Origin: Cryomorphaceae bacterium | Lineage (GTDB): Bacteria; Bacteroidota; Bacteroidia; Flavobacteriales_D; Crocinitomicaceae | Length of the DNA stretch: 52,540 nt | NCBI GenBank assembly: GCA_021299335.1 | Contig: JAJTGF010000013.1 | Span: 1 to 52,540 of the forward strand | Direction: 5' to 3' | In this document: positions 10,154-21,100 of the stretch, in pieces | How positions within the stretch are numbered: the first letter of the stretch is position 1 | Layout: every line of letters begins with the position of its first letter | Notes under the pieces: model-generated | Database searches by the model: none | Told to the model about the DNA's origin: nothing | Seen by the model: only the letters and a program-made list of their open reading frames with translations | Made by a program: the position numbers and the translations under genes

Positions 10154-10908
10154 GAGTTTATTTGCTTTTTTTCTATTTGCTTGTGCTCGGATCAGGTGTT
10201 TTTGCACAATTGAATCAAACCGATGCCAAAGGGCGCAAGCAGGGTCCTTGGCAAAAGAATTACCCAGGTACAACCATTCCACAATACAAAGGCACCTTCA
10301 AAGACGATCAACCTGTAGGTAAGTTTATTTACAATTTCGAGAATGGCCAAAAAATGGCAGAAATTGAGCACGGCTTGCCCGGAGGAAACTCCTCCGTGTT
10401 TTTATTCTACGAAAATGGGCAGTTATTGGCCGATGGTTTTTACAAATGCGAACTCAAAGATTCATTGTGGTATAATTATGCCGCTACTGGCGAGCTCGTC
10501 AGTGCAGAAAATTACAAATTAGGGCAACTCCAAGGCAAAAGTGTTTACTATTTTCAACAGGGCCAGCTTTACGAGCAAAAGCTGCAAACCCAAAAGATTG
10601 TCTACTACAAGAACGGTAAGTTAGATGGTGCTTACACCGAACTGCACTACAATGGGAAGCCCAAGTTGAAAGGCAGCTACCTCAATGGCGAAAAGACAGG
10701 GCAATGGACTGAATACCATTCAAATGGGGTGGTATTTGCCAAAATCTCATACCTCCACGACTTACCTCACGGCTGGACCACCATCTACGATCAATCTGGT
10801 CTGGTAAAAAAACGAACGATGTACCGCGACGGCTTCGCGCTTACCGATAAAGAACTCAAAGAATTCCTGGCGCGTTGCAAGGCACAAAATATCGATCCCA
10901 ACCAATGA
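10150..10908 (+). CDS. Secreted MORN-repeat (YwqK-like) protein
   Basis: Signal peptide and repeats such as YYKNGKLDGAYTELHYNGKPKLKGSYLNGEKTGQWTEYHSNG. Confidence 0.8.
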   Translation: MRVYLLFFYLLVLGSGVFAQLNQTDAKGRKQGPWQKNYPGTTIPQYKGTFKDDQPVGKFIYNFENGQKMAEIEHGLPGGNSSVFLFYENGQLLADGFYKCELKDSLWYNYAATGELVSAENYKLGQLQGKSVYYFQQGQLYEQKLQTQKIVYYKNGKLDGAYTELHYNGKPKLKGSYLNGEKTGQWTEYHSNGVVFAKISYLHDLPHGWTTIYDQSGLVKKRTMYRDGFALTDKELKEFLARCKAQNIDPNQ

Positions 10909-11943
10909 GTAGGTCGCAGCAGAAATGGCTCTTCTTTTCGGTCTTACCACCGTTCCGCGGCGGTATTTCTAAATTCAGCTTCAAGACCCTCGAAGCCTTA
11001 GCAAAGTTGCGGGAGGTAAAGGCCTTTACATTCAAAAAACAATATCCAGATTTTTTGTTTCCCGGCAGCACGCAATTCGATGAGCAGGCCAGCAAAACGA
11101 CATACGAACGCGTTGTTTCTACTTTTAATCCGCTGACTTACGTGAGCTCTGCCTTGCGTTTCAGGCGCGAACAACCCAGCGTGCTGATCACGAGCTACTG
11201 GATGACTTTCATGGCTCCGATGATGGTCTTTTGGACCTATTTGCTGCCGCGTCGGACCAAAAAGATCGCCATTATTCACAATTTGAATCCGCACGAAAAG
11301 CGATTTTTTGACCGTTGGTTCAATCGCCTGTTTTTGAACGCTTACGACAGCTTTGTGGTCTTGTCTGCAGCAGTTCAAAAAGAGGTATTGGAGTTAAAAC
11401 CAAGCGCCCACATTGCCCTCATTGCGCATCCACCTTACGAAGGGAACGCCAACAGTATTTCCAAGGAAGATGCACGCCTTCATTTAGGTTTAAATCCCGA
11501 TAAAAAAACCCTTTTATTTTTTGGACTGATACGTCCATACAAAGGGCTTTTGGAATTGATCAACGCTTTTGCTCATTTAGACGATACTTATCAATTAATT
11601 ATCGCCGGAGAGGTGTATGGCGACGATCAATCTTATCACGCTGCACTCGGGCAATTACCCTTTGCAAATTGGGTCTTCCACAATCGATATATTGCAGAAG
11701 CTGAGGTAGATTCCTACTTTGCGGCAGCTGATTTAGTTGTTCTGCCGTACCTGAGTGCGACCCAATCTGGGTTTTGAACTGGCTTCTACTTTGGCTCCGG
11801 AATTCGCTCAGCGCATACAACAGCTTTTTAATCAAGGAGATATCGAAGCATGTAATCGACATCTTTCACTTTTAAACTTGGATCTAGAACAAGCTTGGCT
11901 TTCGTTCGCTCAAGGAATCAGCGCCTTAGTGGAAGAGGGCTAG
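10905..11943 (+). pseudogene. Glycosyltransferase family 4-like gene, disrupted (frame change and apparent internal deletion near 11755-11777)
   Basis: ATG at 10905 overlaps upstream stop. Frame runs to TGA at 11777 right after DLVVLPYLSATQSG. A C-terminal-like segment (LAPEFAQRIQQLFNQGDIEACNRHLSLLNLDLEQAWLSFAQGISALVEEG) continues in another frame to 11943. Confidence 0.7.
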
Positions 11944-11951
11944 ATTTTTTA

Positions 11952-11983
11952 TTTGAATTTAAGGATCCAAAATCCTATATTTG
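11952..11983 (+). promoter_or_regulatory. Bacteroidota-type promoter TTTG-N20-TATATTTG upstream of secDF
   Basis: TTTG 11952-11955, TATATTTG 11976-11983, spacer 20 nt. Confidence 0.65.
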
Positions 11984-12014
11984 CAACCTTAATTCAAATT
12001 CAAATATTCAAGAA

Positions 12015-15005
12015 ATGCGTTTAAAAGGATTTTTTTGGTTCTTGTCCATTCTTCTCACAGCAGTTTGCGTTTACCAACTCTCATTCACATGGGTAGCCAG
12101 TAACGTCGAAAACAAAGCAGCTAAAGAAGCAGATCTTAAAGTGAAAATGCTTCGCGACGAAGCCAAGAACAACGGTGGAAAAGCAGTACTTCCAAACAAT
12201 ACGGAAGTCAATTTCAACGACCCAGAGGCAGTTGAGCTTGCCAGAGCAGCTTTTATCAATGAAATACTCCGCGAGAAAGGCGAGAAGCCGGTTTATCCTG
12301 TTTTAGGCTCTACTTTTGCTCAGGTGAAGAAAATGTCGCTTGCCTTTGGTCTTGACCTCGTTGGTGGCATGAGCGTAACCGTAGAAATTTCATACCCTGA
12401 CCTCATTCGCGGTCATGTTAAAAGTGTAACAGACCCCAAATTCACCAAACCTTTTAACCGTGCAGTTGCCACTTACAATAAAAACGGTGGCGATTTCATC
12501 GCAACGTTTATCTCCGCCTATAAAAAAGCAAATGGTGCTTTGCCTTTGAGCTACGTCATTAAAGGAGAGTCTATCGGTATCAAAACTTCTGACGCCGAAG
12601 TAGAAAACTACCTCCGTGACCTCGTTGCTTCTTCCATGAAAGGAATCGAAGACATCATCGGACGTCGCATCAACCAATTTGGTGTGGCGCAGCCCAATAT
12701 CCAGCGCGACCTCGCCACCAACCGTCTATACATCGAACTACCAGGCGTACAAGACGAAGAGACCGTTTCTCGCAAAATCCGCTCAACGGCCAACCTCGAA
12801 TTCTACGAAACATACATGCCAGAGCAAATTCAAATGCAATGGCAAGAGGCAGCGCGCCTGAGCAAACAAAACGAAGTTGTCGTAGATGAGCTCGCTCTCG
12901 AGACCGACACCACTGCAGACACCACTGCTGTTCAGCCAGATACTGCCAAGCCAGTTTCTACAAACACGACCACTATTTCCAACGCAGCCAAAAAGAGCTT
13001 AGCTGAATTAGTAACTCCTGTTGGTGGCTACGCTATCGGTTATGTCAATGCCAACGATAAAGCCACTGTGGACGCTATTTTGCGTCGCAAAGACGTACAA
13101 AATGCGTTCCCACAAGACCTCAAATTCATGTGGTCTGCGAAGCCCGAAAGCGTCGATAACAAATCCAAGAAAACAGCTTACTTCCTTTACGCTTGCCGCA
13201 TTCCTGATACAGGCAAAGCGCGCGTTCGCGGCGAACACGTAAGCAACGCCAAAGTAGACTACGACCAAACCGACGGCTCGATCATCGTGAGTCTCTCTAT
13301 GACAGACGAAGGTGCAGACGAATGGGGCCGCATGACTACCGAGAACAAAGACCGCATTATTGCTATCTCTATGGATAGCGTCGTTTACAGTGCTCCTCGC
13401 GTGATCAACGCCATTACCAATGGCAACACGCAAATTTCCGGAAGCTTTACTTTCCAAGAAGCCGAAGACCTCGCAGGCCTACTCAATGGTGGTGCCCTCC
13501 CGGTTCCTTGTGTCATCAAAGACCTTCAGAAAGTGGGGCCAACCATTGGTGCTGAAAACTCTAAAGCGGGTCTCATCTCTTTCGGTGTGGCTTTCCTTGC
13601 TGTACTTCTTTACATGATGTTCTATTATGGTAAAGCAGGTCAGGCTGCCAACATCGCACTCATCGTCAACGTTGTATTTATCTTTGGTTCCCTCGCTTCT
13701 TTTGGAGCGGTACTTACCTTAGCAGGTATTGCTGGTATCGTTCTTACTATTGGTACGGCTGTGGATGCCAACATCCTCATCTTTGAGCGCGTTCGAGAAG
13801 AACAAGCCATGGGTGCCGATACCGAAACGGCCATTAATACCGGTTTCCGCAAAGCACTTCCGTCGATCATCGATGCAAACGTGACGCACTTACTCGTTGC
13901 CATCATCCTTAAAATCTTCGGTACAGGTGAAATCGAATCTTTTGCCACTACACTCATCATCGGTATCTTTACCTCTATGTTCTCTGCTATGGTCATTGCA
14001 GAGCTTGCCATCCACACGTGGTTGTCAAAAGGCAAAACAGTTGGTTTCAATACCAAATACTCTGCAGGTCTTTTCCAAAACTTCAACTTTGACTGGATGG
14101 GCAAAAGAAAATACTTCTACATTTTCTCTATTGCCGTTACCATTGCAGGTGTCATTTCTTTGAGCACGCGCGGTTTAAAGCAAAGTGTTGAATTTACAGG
14201 TGGCCGTACATTTGCCGTTAAGTTTGAAAAGAAAGCAGACATCGAAGCAATTCGCAAAGAACTAGCTAAAGTATTTGTAGAAAGCGGCGAGCCAGCTTCA
14301 ATTGACCTCAAAACAAAATCCAACGACTACAACGTCGAAATCGTGACCAACTATTTGCTCAACAACGACGGCGCAACAGACCAAGTGAACAAACAACTTA
14401 AATTAGGTTTAGACGCTTGCAAAGACAAAATGGGCAACTACGACGTACTCGAGTCGCGTGCCATTTCTGCTTCTATCTCTTCTGAGCTCTGGACATCCTC
14501 AACTATCGCTATTACACTCGCTCTATTGGCCATCTTTGCCTACATCCTCATCCGCTTTGGACACTGGCAATACTCTTTGGGCGCAATTGTTGGTTTGGCA
14601 CACGATGCGTTCTTTGTGATTTCCATCTTCTCCTTGCTCCACGGTTACCTTCCTTTTACGCTAGACGTTAACCAAGCATTTATTGCAGCTATTCTTACCG
14701 TTATTGGTTACTCCATGAACGATACCGTTATTGTATTTGACCGCATCCGCGAGAACCTACGCAAAAGCAAGCCAGAAGACAACCACGGAGACATCATCAA
14801 TAGTTCATTGAACAGAACCCTTTCTCGTACCTTCAACACGTCCATGATCTTATTTGTGGTCGTCTTGATCATGTTCATCTTCGGAGGAACAGCCATCAAA
14901 GGTTTCTTATTTGCCTTGTTGGTTGGGGTACTCATTGGTACGTACTCTTCATTGTGTGTAGCCACACCAATTCTACTCGACTTCTCTAAGCGTTTACGCG
15001 CTTAA
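12015..15005 (+). CDS. secDF: Protein translocase subunit SecDF (fused SecD-SecF)
   Basis: LDLVGGMSVTVEIS, IGRRINQFGVAQPNIQR, GTAVDANILIFERVREE, and SecF-type TGGRTFAVKFEK ... GYSMNDTVIVFDRIRENLRK. ATG at 12015 follows the promoter; the listed start 11895 lies upstream of it. Confidence 0.95.
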   Translation: MRLKGFFWFLSILLTAVCVYQLSFTWVASNVENKAAKEADLKVKMLRDEAKNNGGKAVLPNNTEVNFNDPEAVELARAAFINEILREKGEKPVYPVLGSTFAQVKKMSLAFGLDLVGGMSVTVEISYPDLIRGHVKSVTDPKFTKPFNRAVATYNKNGGDFIATFISAYKKANGALPLSYVIKGESIGIKTSDAEVENYLRDLVASSMKGIEDIIGRRINQFGVAQPNIQRDLATNRLYIELPGVQDEETVSRKIRSTANLEFYETYMPEQIQMQWQEAARLSKQNEVVVDELALETDTTADTTAVQPDTAKPVSTNTTTISNAAKKSLAELVTPVGGYAIGYVNANDKATVDAILRRKDVQNAFPQDLKFMWSAKPESVDNKSKKTAYFLYACRIPDTGKARVRGEHVSNAKVDYDQTDGSIIVSLSMTDEGADEWGRMTTENKDRIIAISMDSVVYSAPRVINAITNGNTQISGSFTFQEAEDLAGLLNGGALPVPCVIKDLQKVGPTIGAENSKAGLISFGVAFLAVLLYMMFYYGKAGQAANIALIVNVVFIFGSLASFGAVLTLAGIAGIVLTIGTAVDANILIFERVREEQAMGADTETAINTGFRKALPSIIDANVTHLLVAIILKIFGTGEIESFATTLIIGIFTSMFSAMVIAELAIHTWLSKGKTVGFNTKYSAGLFQNFNFDWMGKRKYFYIFSIAVTIAGVISLSTRGLKQSVEFTGGRTFAVKFEKKADIEAIRKELAKVFVESGEPASIDLKTKSNDYNVEIVTNYLLNNDGATDQVNKQLKLGLDACKDKMGNYDVLESRAISASISSELWTSSTIAITLALLAIFAYILIRFGHWQYSLGAIVGLAHDAFFVISIFSLLHGYLPFTLDVNQAFIAAILTVIGYSMNDTVIVFDRIRENLRKSKPEDNHGDIINSSLNRTLSRTFNTSMILFVVVLIMFIFGGTAIKGFLFALLVGVLIGTYSSLCVATPILLDFSKRLRA

Positions 15006-15024
15006 GACGCCAACTTATTTTTTT

Positions 15025-15056
15025 AAAAAAAGCCGCTCCAAAAAAGCGGCTTTTTT
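15025..15056 (+). terminator. Rho-independent terminator after secDF
   Basis: AAAAAAGCCGCT...AGCGGCTTTTTT. Confidence 0.85.
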
Positions 15057-15082
15057 GTTGGGAATACGTCTTCTTTGCGTTA

Positions 15083-18000
15083 ATGAAGTTTTACGCGCTT
15101 ATGAAATACAGAATTTACTTTGTGCTGCTTTTTTTGGCAGTTATCGCTTTGGGTATTTATTGGACCATCCTCCCAAATAAAGTGGCAGCAGTAGATCCTT
15201 ACAAAGCTTTGATCCAAGACACTACCAATCAGCAACTGAACCAAGCGGGCTCGAGCCTTCAGAATCAAATGCCAACACTGCGGATCAAAGGCGGAACCCA
15301 AGAACAAGTTCAAATCAAAGCTGTTGCCATCAAGACCTATCTTGAGAACGGTTTTGCAAGAACGCGATACGACATCACATTTTTCAATCAATTTGATCGC
15401 CTACTCGAGGCAGAATTTGAGTTTCCTTTAGGTCGAGGTCAGACCATTACTCATTTTGAATTGGAAATGAATGGTGAATTGCGTCCAGCAGTGGCCGTTG
15501 AGAAGCACCAAGCGCGCGTGGCATATGAAGCAACCGTCAGAAAAGGTATTGATCCTGGATTGTTAGAAAAAGTCGCAGGAAACCTCTTTCAAATGCGCGT
15601 TTATCCGCTGCTGCCAAATCGTACCAAGCGACTTCGTTTCGAGGTTTGTTCCGTTTTGCCTCAAGATGCACAGAAAGCATATTTCCACATGCCGATTGAA
15701 TTAACAGAAAAGGTAGCCAGGTTTAATTTCCAGGCCATTGCATATGCCAATGGGCGTCCTGTCCTTTTAAAGTCGATCAAAAAGCGCAACAAAAGCGTAA
15801 ACGAGCACATCCGGCTGACGCAAAAACTCCCCAAAGTCCCAGCTATCTATGGAGATAAACAAGGCGGGTTTTACTACGTCAATACCAACATGTCGCTCCC
15901 TTGTAAATTCGCTCGAAAAAAAGCCCCTAAAGTAGTGACCGTTTGCTGGGATGTTTCCGCTTCAAGGTCAACTGCGCAACTCGATAAAGAACGCGAATTG
16001 TTAGAGGCATATCTTAAATGGATTAAAAATGGCAAATTAGAACTCGTGTTTTTTGCACACGAAATTTTAGCGCGTCACCGTTTGGTGATTCAAAATGGTC
16101 GCGTCAATACCTTGCGGACTTTACTCAAAGCACAACATTATGATGGCGCATCCTCGCTTTCTTGCCTGCATTTTGGTCGCTTTAAAGGCGATGAAATCCT
16201 GTTTTTTTCAGATGGTATTCAAACGCTTGGTGACCCCATCAAAAAGGTAGGAAAGGCCCCGATTTACCCAATTGTCTCAAGTCAAGTTACAGACCAAGGG
16301 CTCTTGTCTTTTTTAGCCAAGCAATCAAACGGAAGTGTCATCGATTTAAGTGCACAGCAAGTTCCGGCTGCGCTCAAGCGCTTGAAACGACAATACCTCC
16401 AATTTTTGGGTTTCAAAGAGTCTCATCCACAACTAGAGTATTACACTACCCAATTGGATCCTGCGAGCCAACGCTTACTCCTCAGCGTCAAAGTACCCCT
16501 AGCATTGAAAAGTCTGACTGCTCAATTTGGTCTTGATTCAAAGATGGTCCTGCATGCACAAGAAGTAAAACTAGATTCTCTGCACCTTGACCCTAACGGA
16601 ACTAGCCAACGCAAACGTTGGGCGATGGCGAAACTCGAAAGCTTAGAGGAACAGCCAAAAGTCAAACGAAAGGAAATCTGTGCCCTGGGCCTGAAGTACA
16701 ACCTCGTGAGTTCGGCAAGTTCCCTTTTGGTACTCGATTCGCTAGCAGATTACCTTGAATTTCGCATTGTACCACCCGCATCTCTGAGAAAGGCTTATTT
16801 CAAAGCGCTTCATAAGTTGGAGAAAACCGAGCTATTAGTTCAGAAAAATCATTTGGCGCGCATCAAAAAAGAGTGGAAAGCCTATCAAAAGTGGTATTGG
16901 AATAAACCCAAAAGAGTCGAGCAAAAAGAGGCTGCCAATTTCGCCATCCAAGCGCCAATGATCAACGGTGACGTACAAGAAGAAACTGTACCATCTACTC
17001 AACAGGAAGCAGCAAGCGTTACTGAAAATGATGCTGTACAATTGAGTCTTTCCACAACTGGCGGCGCCACTTATAATTGGTCGCCATCGAGCAGTGCTTC
17101 AAGACAAGACGCTAATGGTTGGGCAACAACCTTAGCAGGTACTTACAGCACGGTTGTTTCTGCGAATGCAACTACAACTATATCAGGTCAGGCAGCTGCT
17201 GCTCCGAGTACTACCATATCAGTTGCGGCCTGGAACCCCAAAGTCCCATACCTAAAGAGCCTTAGGGCGGTTAGTCTGACACAGGCCTATGATTGTTATT
17301 TACTGCTCTGTGAGAAATACAGTGATCAACCGTCTTTTTACATCGATATATGCGACTTTTTTGTGCAGAAGAAGCAGCCAAAGTTAGCGGTTCGGGTATT
17401 GACAAATTTGGCAGAAATGCAACTCAAAGATGCCGCGTTGCTTCGGATTTTGGCTCAAAAGCTCTTGCAACTCAAGGCTGAAAAGCTTGCAATTTCTCTA
17501 TTTAAATCCATTATAGAATTGAGGCCTGAGGAGCCGCAGTCTTACCGTGATTACGGCTTGGCACTCGCGCAAATTGGCAAGTACCAAGCAGCTATTGAAG
17601 CACTCTATAAAGTTGTCAAGGAGCCATATGACGGCCGTTTTGAAGGTATTCATTTGATTGCTCTCAATGAGATCAATCATTTGATTGCCAGGTATCCAAG
17701 AGAAATAGACACCAAAGGAATTCCGGATCATTTCTTGGTTCAACTCCCAATGGACATTCGTGTTGTGCTCAATTGGGATGCTGACAACACAGATGTGGAT
17801 CTTTGGGTGACGGAACCAAACGACGAAAAATGTATGTACAGTTACAAGCTCACCTCAAACGGTGGTCGAATTTCCAATGATTTTACGCAAGGTTATGGCC
17901 CCGAAGAATATTTGATCCGCAAGGCCCCTAAAGGCACTTACAGGATTCAGGCACATTATTACGGCAATCATCGGCCTACTTTGAGTGGCAAAGCGATTCT

Positions 18001-18115
18001 AACCGTTCAGCTCTTTAAAAACTATGGTACACCTTATGAAGTCAAGAGTGAATTTACGAGGCGTTTGCAAGTTGTCGACGAAGAACTCGATTTAGCGACC
18101 TTTGAAATCAATTAG
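15083..18115 (+). CDS. VIT-domain / VWA-like protein with TPR-like region and C-terminal DUF2135
   Basis: VIT: VQIKAVAIKTYLENGFARTRYDITFFNQFDRLLEAEFEFPLGRGQTITHFELEMNGELRPAVAVEK; C-term VVLNWDADNTDVDLWVTEPNDEKCMYSYKLTSNGGRISNDFTQGYGPEEYLIRKAPKGTYRIQAHYYG. Confidence 0.82.
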   Translation: MKFYALMKYRIYFVLLFLAVIALGIYWTILPNKVAAVDPYKALIQDTTNQQLNQAGSSLQNQMPTLRIKGGTQEQVQIKAVAIKTYLENGFARTRYDITFFNQFDRLLEAEFEFPLGRGQTITHFELEMNGELRPAVAVEKHQARVAYEATVRKGIDPGLLEKVAGNLFQMRVYPLLPNRTKRLRFEVCSVLPQDAQKAYFHMPIELTEKVARFNFQAIAYANGRPVLLKSIKKRNKSVNEHIRLTQKLPKVPAIYGDKQGGFYYVNTNMSLPCKFARKKAPKVVTVCWDVSASRSTAQLDKERELLEAYLKWIKNGKLELVFFAHEILARHRLVIQNGRVNTLRTLLKAQHYDGASSLSCLHFGRFKGDEILFFSDGIQTLGDPIKKVGKAPIYPIVSSQVTDQGLLSFLAKQSNGSVIDLSAQQVPAALKRLKRQYLQFLGFKESHPQLEYYTTQLDPASQRLLLSVKVPLALKSLTAQFGLDSKMVLHAQEVKLDSLHLDPNGTSQRKRWAMAKLESLEEQPKVKRKEICALGLKYNLVSSASSLLVLDSLADYLEFRIVPPASLRKAYFKALHKLEKTELLVQKNHLARIKKEWKAYQKWYWNKPKRVEQKEAANFAIQAPMINGDVQEETVPSTQQEAASVTENDAVQLSLSTTGGATYNWSPSSSASRQDANGWATTLAGTYSTVVSANATTTISGQAAAAPSTTISVAAWNPKVPYLKSLRAVSLTQAYDCYLLLCEKYSDQPSFYIDICDFFVQKKQPKLAVRVLTNLAEMQLKDAALLRILAQKLLQLKAEKLAISLFKSIIELRPEEPQSYRDYGLALAQIGKYQAAIEALYKVVKEPYDGRFEGIHLIALNEINHLIARYPREIDTKGIPDHFLVQLPMDIRVVLNWDADNTDVDLWVTEPNDEKCMYSYKLTSNGGRISNDFTQGYGPEEYLIRKAPKGTYRIQAHYYGNHRPTLSGKAILTVQLFKNYGTPYEVKSEFTRRLQVVDEELDLATFEIN

Positions 18116-18116
18116 C

Positions 18117-21100
18117 TTATTGCTTGATAAATTGCAATAAGCCGCTTTGTCCTTCTTCGTAGATTCCTAAATAATAGCTTCCGGCAGCAATTTTAGGGCT
18201 CAGTTCGATGGTTTGCTTCACTTTACCGTTGGAGGCTTTCAAAGCAAAACTCGCAATGTGTTGGCCCTTTAAATTGAAAAGTTTGGCTTCTAATCCAGCG
18301 CTCTTAATGCCTTCAATTTGGAGTTCAAAAATGCCGTTATTCGGATTTGGATACAGCTGCATCACTTGAAAGTTCAATTCGGATAGGCTAGAGCTATTGA
18401 CCACCACCTCAATGGCCGTAACGCAGCCATTGTTGTCTTTTACATAACAAGTGTAAGTACCTATAGCCAAACCAGAGAAGAAAGAACCGGAATAGTAATT
18501 CTGACCATCCATGGAATAGGTGTAAGGCGAGTTCCCGCCGCTTGCAGCGAGTGCAATGGTGCCGTCGTTTCCGTTAGAAACTGTTGTATTTGCAGTTAGC
18601 ATAAGTGCAGCGGGCTCGGTAATTGTACTGGTGAAGTCTTGCTGACACCCGTTGGCATCGGTAGCCGTTAGTGTGTAGGTTCCTGCTGGCAAACTTGAAA
18701 ATACAGGACTCGTAGATGCAGCACCACCATTGAGGGCATAGGTGTACGGGCTCGTTCCTCCGCTCACTTGGCAATTGAGCGAACCGTCGTTGGCACCATT
18801 GCAACTGATCATTGTCGGAATCATGTTAACGCTCAGTGGGGTAGGCTCAGTTACGATATAGGTGAGGGATGTGCTGCAGCCATTGGCATCGATGACTCCG
18901 ATGGTGTAGGTGCCAGCACCCAAATTATTAAAGGTGTTGCTCGCTTGATCAGCACCATTGTTGATAGAGAAATTGTAGGGTGCTGTTCCACCATTTGGCG
19001 TCACGACAATATTCGCGGTTTGTGAGCCTGCACAAGCAATCGTGGTAGTCTGGACAACGCTCGCATTGATCGAGGCTGTGGCGGCAATTGTAAATGTTCC
19101 GGAGACAGCACATCCTTGGTTATCTGTAACAGTATAGGTGTAGTTGCCTGCGCTGAGGTTGTTGAAGGTATTCGAAGTTTGAGCAGGAGCGTTATCGAGG
19201 GCATAGGTGTAAGGACTGTTATTGCCTGTCGCTTGTAACACAACCACACCATTGCTGGCATTGCAACTTGGTTGCTGACTCACAACGGCATTGACGGTTA
19301 CATTAGATGCGCCAATGACATTGATGTTCAGGTTAAATTGATCATTACAGGTATTTTCGTCGTTACCCAAGCCATTGATATTGGCCAGCTGCAAAAGAAC
19401 GTTGTTTGAACCAGCCTGGAGCCCAGAAACAGTAAAGAAAATGGTATCGATGGCTTGATACCCACCAAGACTGGAGCTCGTAAAGGCCTGACTCGTTGGA
19501 TTAGCTGTTCCTATTTGACTAGAAACGGTAAACGTATTGACAGCGTTAACGCCGCGGTTTTCAACGATGATCGCAATTTGAGTGCTGGCTCCGCAAATAC
19601 CGCCTGTTTGGGTGGTGTAGGCATCAAGAATAGCTAAGTCTAGGCTATCAGGATTCATTTTAAAGGCAGATACATTGGTGACGATATTGTTGTTGGAATT
19701 CATGACCACGCCGGTGTAATAGAAGGTAAGACCGTCGAAATCGTCGATGCACATATGGTGGTAATCACCCCAGCGCGTGTTGGAAGTACGTGCAGACAAG
19801 CCCTGCTTGATCATGGTTTCGGGTAGCGTCATTTGCCCAAGTGGATCACAAGCTTTGCGGCCAGTCATTTGGATGGAGGGGTAGTCTGGCGCGGTGCTGC
19901 CCGAAGTGGAATAGGCCAACATGATATTTCCGTACTTATCAATATTAATGGCGGGCATCCAGCGATTGAGCGTGGTTCCTGGCGCATAGGTTCCTTCTTG
20001 ATAGAGTGTCCAGGCACCAGTGCTGCCTGTTGGTCTGCGCAATTCTAGCCAACGTACACCCGCTCGGTTGTTACCGTTGACATCTGTTGCCAAGCAAAGC
20101 GCCATCGCTTGATGGTCTTGGAATACACGCATAGGTGCTTTGTACATAACGCATTCTCTGAGCGGATCTAGTTTCACGGTGGTGCCTGGCTGTGCAATAC
20201 AAGAAAAACTGGTGAGGCCACAGAGGTCGGAGTCAATTTCGGTAATTGGCACATCTTGAATTTTGGCAACGCTACCGGTGTTGTTGGTCCAGTTGATGGT
20301 CATTTCCCAAATTTCGATCCAGTCGTTGGTAGGGCTATCCGGAGATCCGTTGCTGTGCTTTTCGTCGTCGCGGTGGCGCACAAATAGTGGTTTTTGACCA
20401 GCGGGTCCGGCGAGGTCTCCTTCTAGATCTACGGGTGTTATGGATTGAAAACCAAAGCCATTGAGCGTATAGCCGATGGCCACGCCTATAAATGGAGAAG
20501 TGGCACCACTGACTAGTGCGCTGAGTTTCATCGCATAAACGCGCGGAGGCCCACCTTCATTGGTGGAGGCCAACAAAGCATCTGAGGTTTCGCATATGCT
20601 CCATTTTGGATAATCAGGGAAATTTGGACAAGTAAATTGATAAAAATAATAGGCACCTTGGGGATTGCTCGTTTGGGATACGTATACGAGAAGCTTCTTT
20701 TGAGCTTGTGTGGAAAATTGGGTGATGATCCAGCGTTTGGCTGTTTTGTAATAAAGGATCACGGGGTCTCCAAGACCGGTAACCGTTGGACTCCCAAGGG
20801 TGGCCATCACTAAAGTACCGCTGACGCTTGCCCCGGTTGTTTTGTTAAAAATTTTGTAAGAGCCGCCGCTTCCAGAATTGGTTCCCTGAATGTAAACCGT
20901 TGAATCTGACTCTCCTGAAGGGTCTGGCGGCGAAATTCCATTGCCAATACCCTGTACTTGCCATAACAAACTGGCAGAGGTTGTTTTTTGTTGATTATTG
21001 TTGCCATGCTGTTGCCAAACCCAATCGGGCTGGTGTGCATTGAAACCCATTTGAACGGGAACCTCGCGTCCTTTGAAATTGGGAATCACGATGTCTTTTT

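Noticed and set aside
11895-12014. Upstream extension of secDF
   Set aside because: Precedes a clear TTTG-N20-TATATTTG promoter and overlaps the end of the GT4 remnant.
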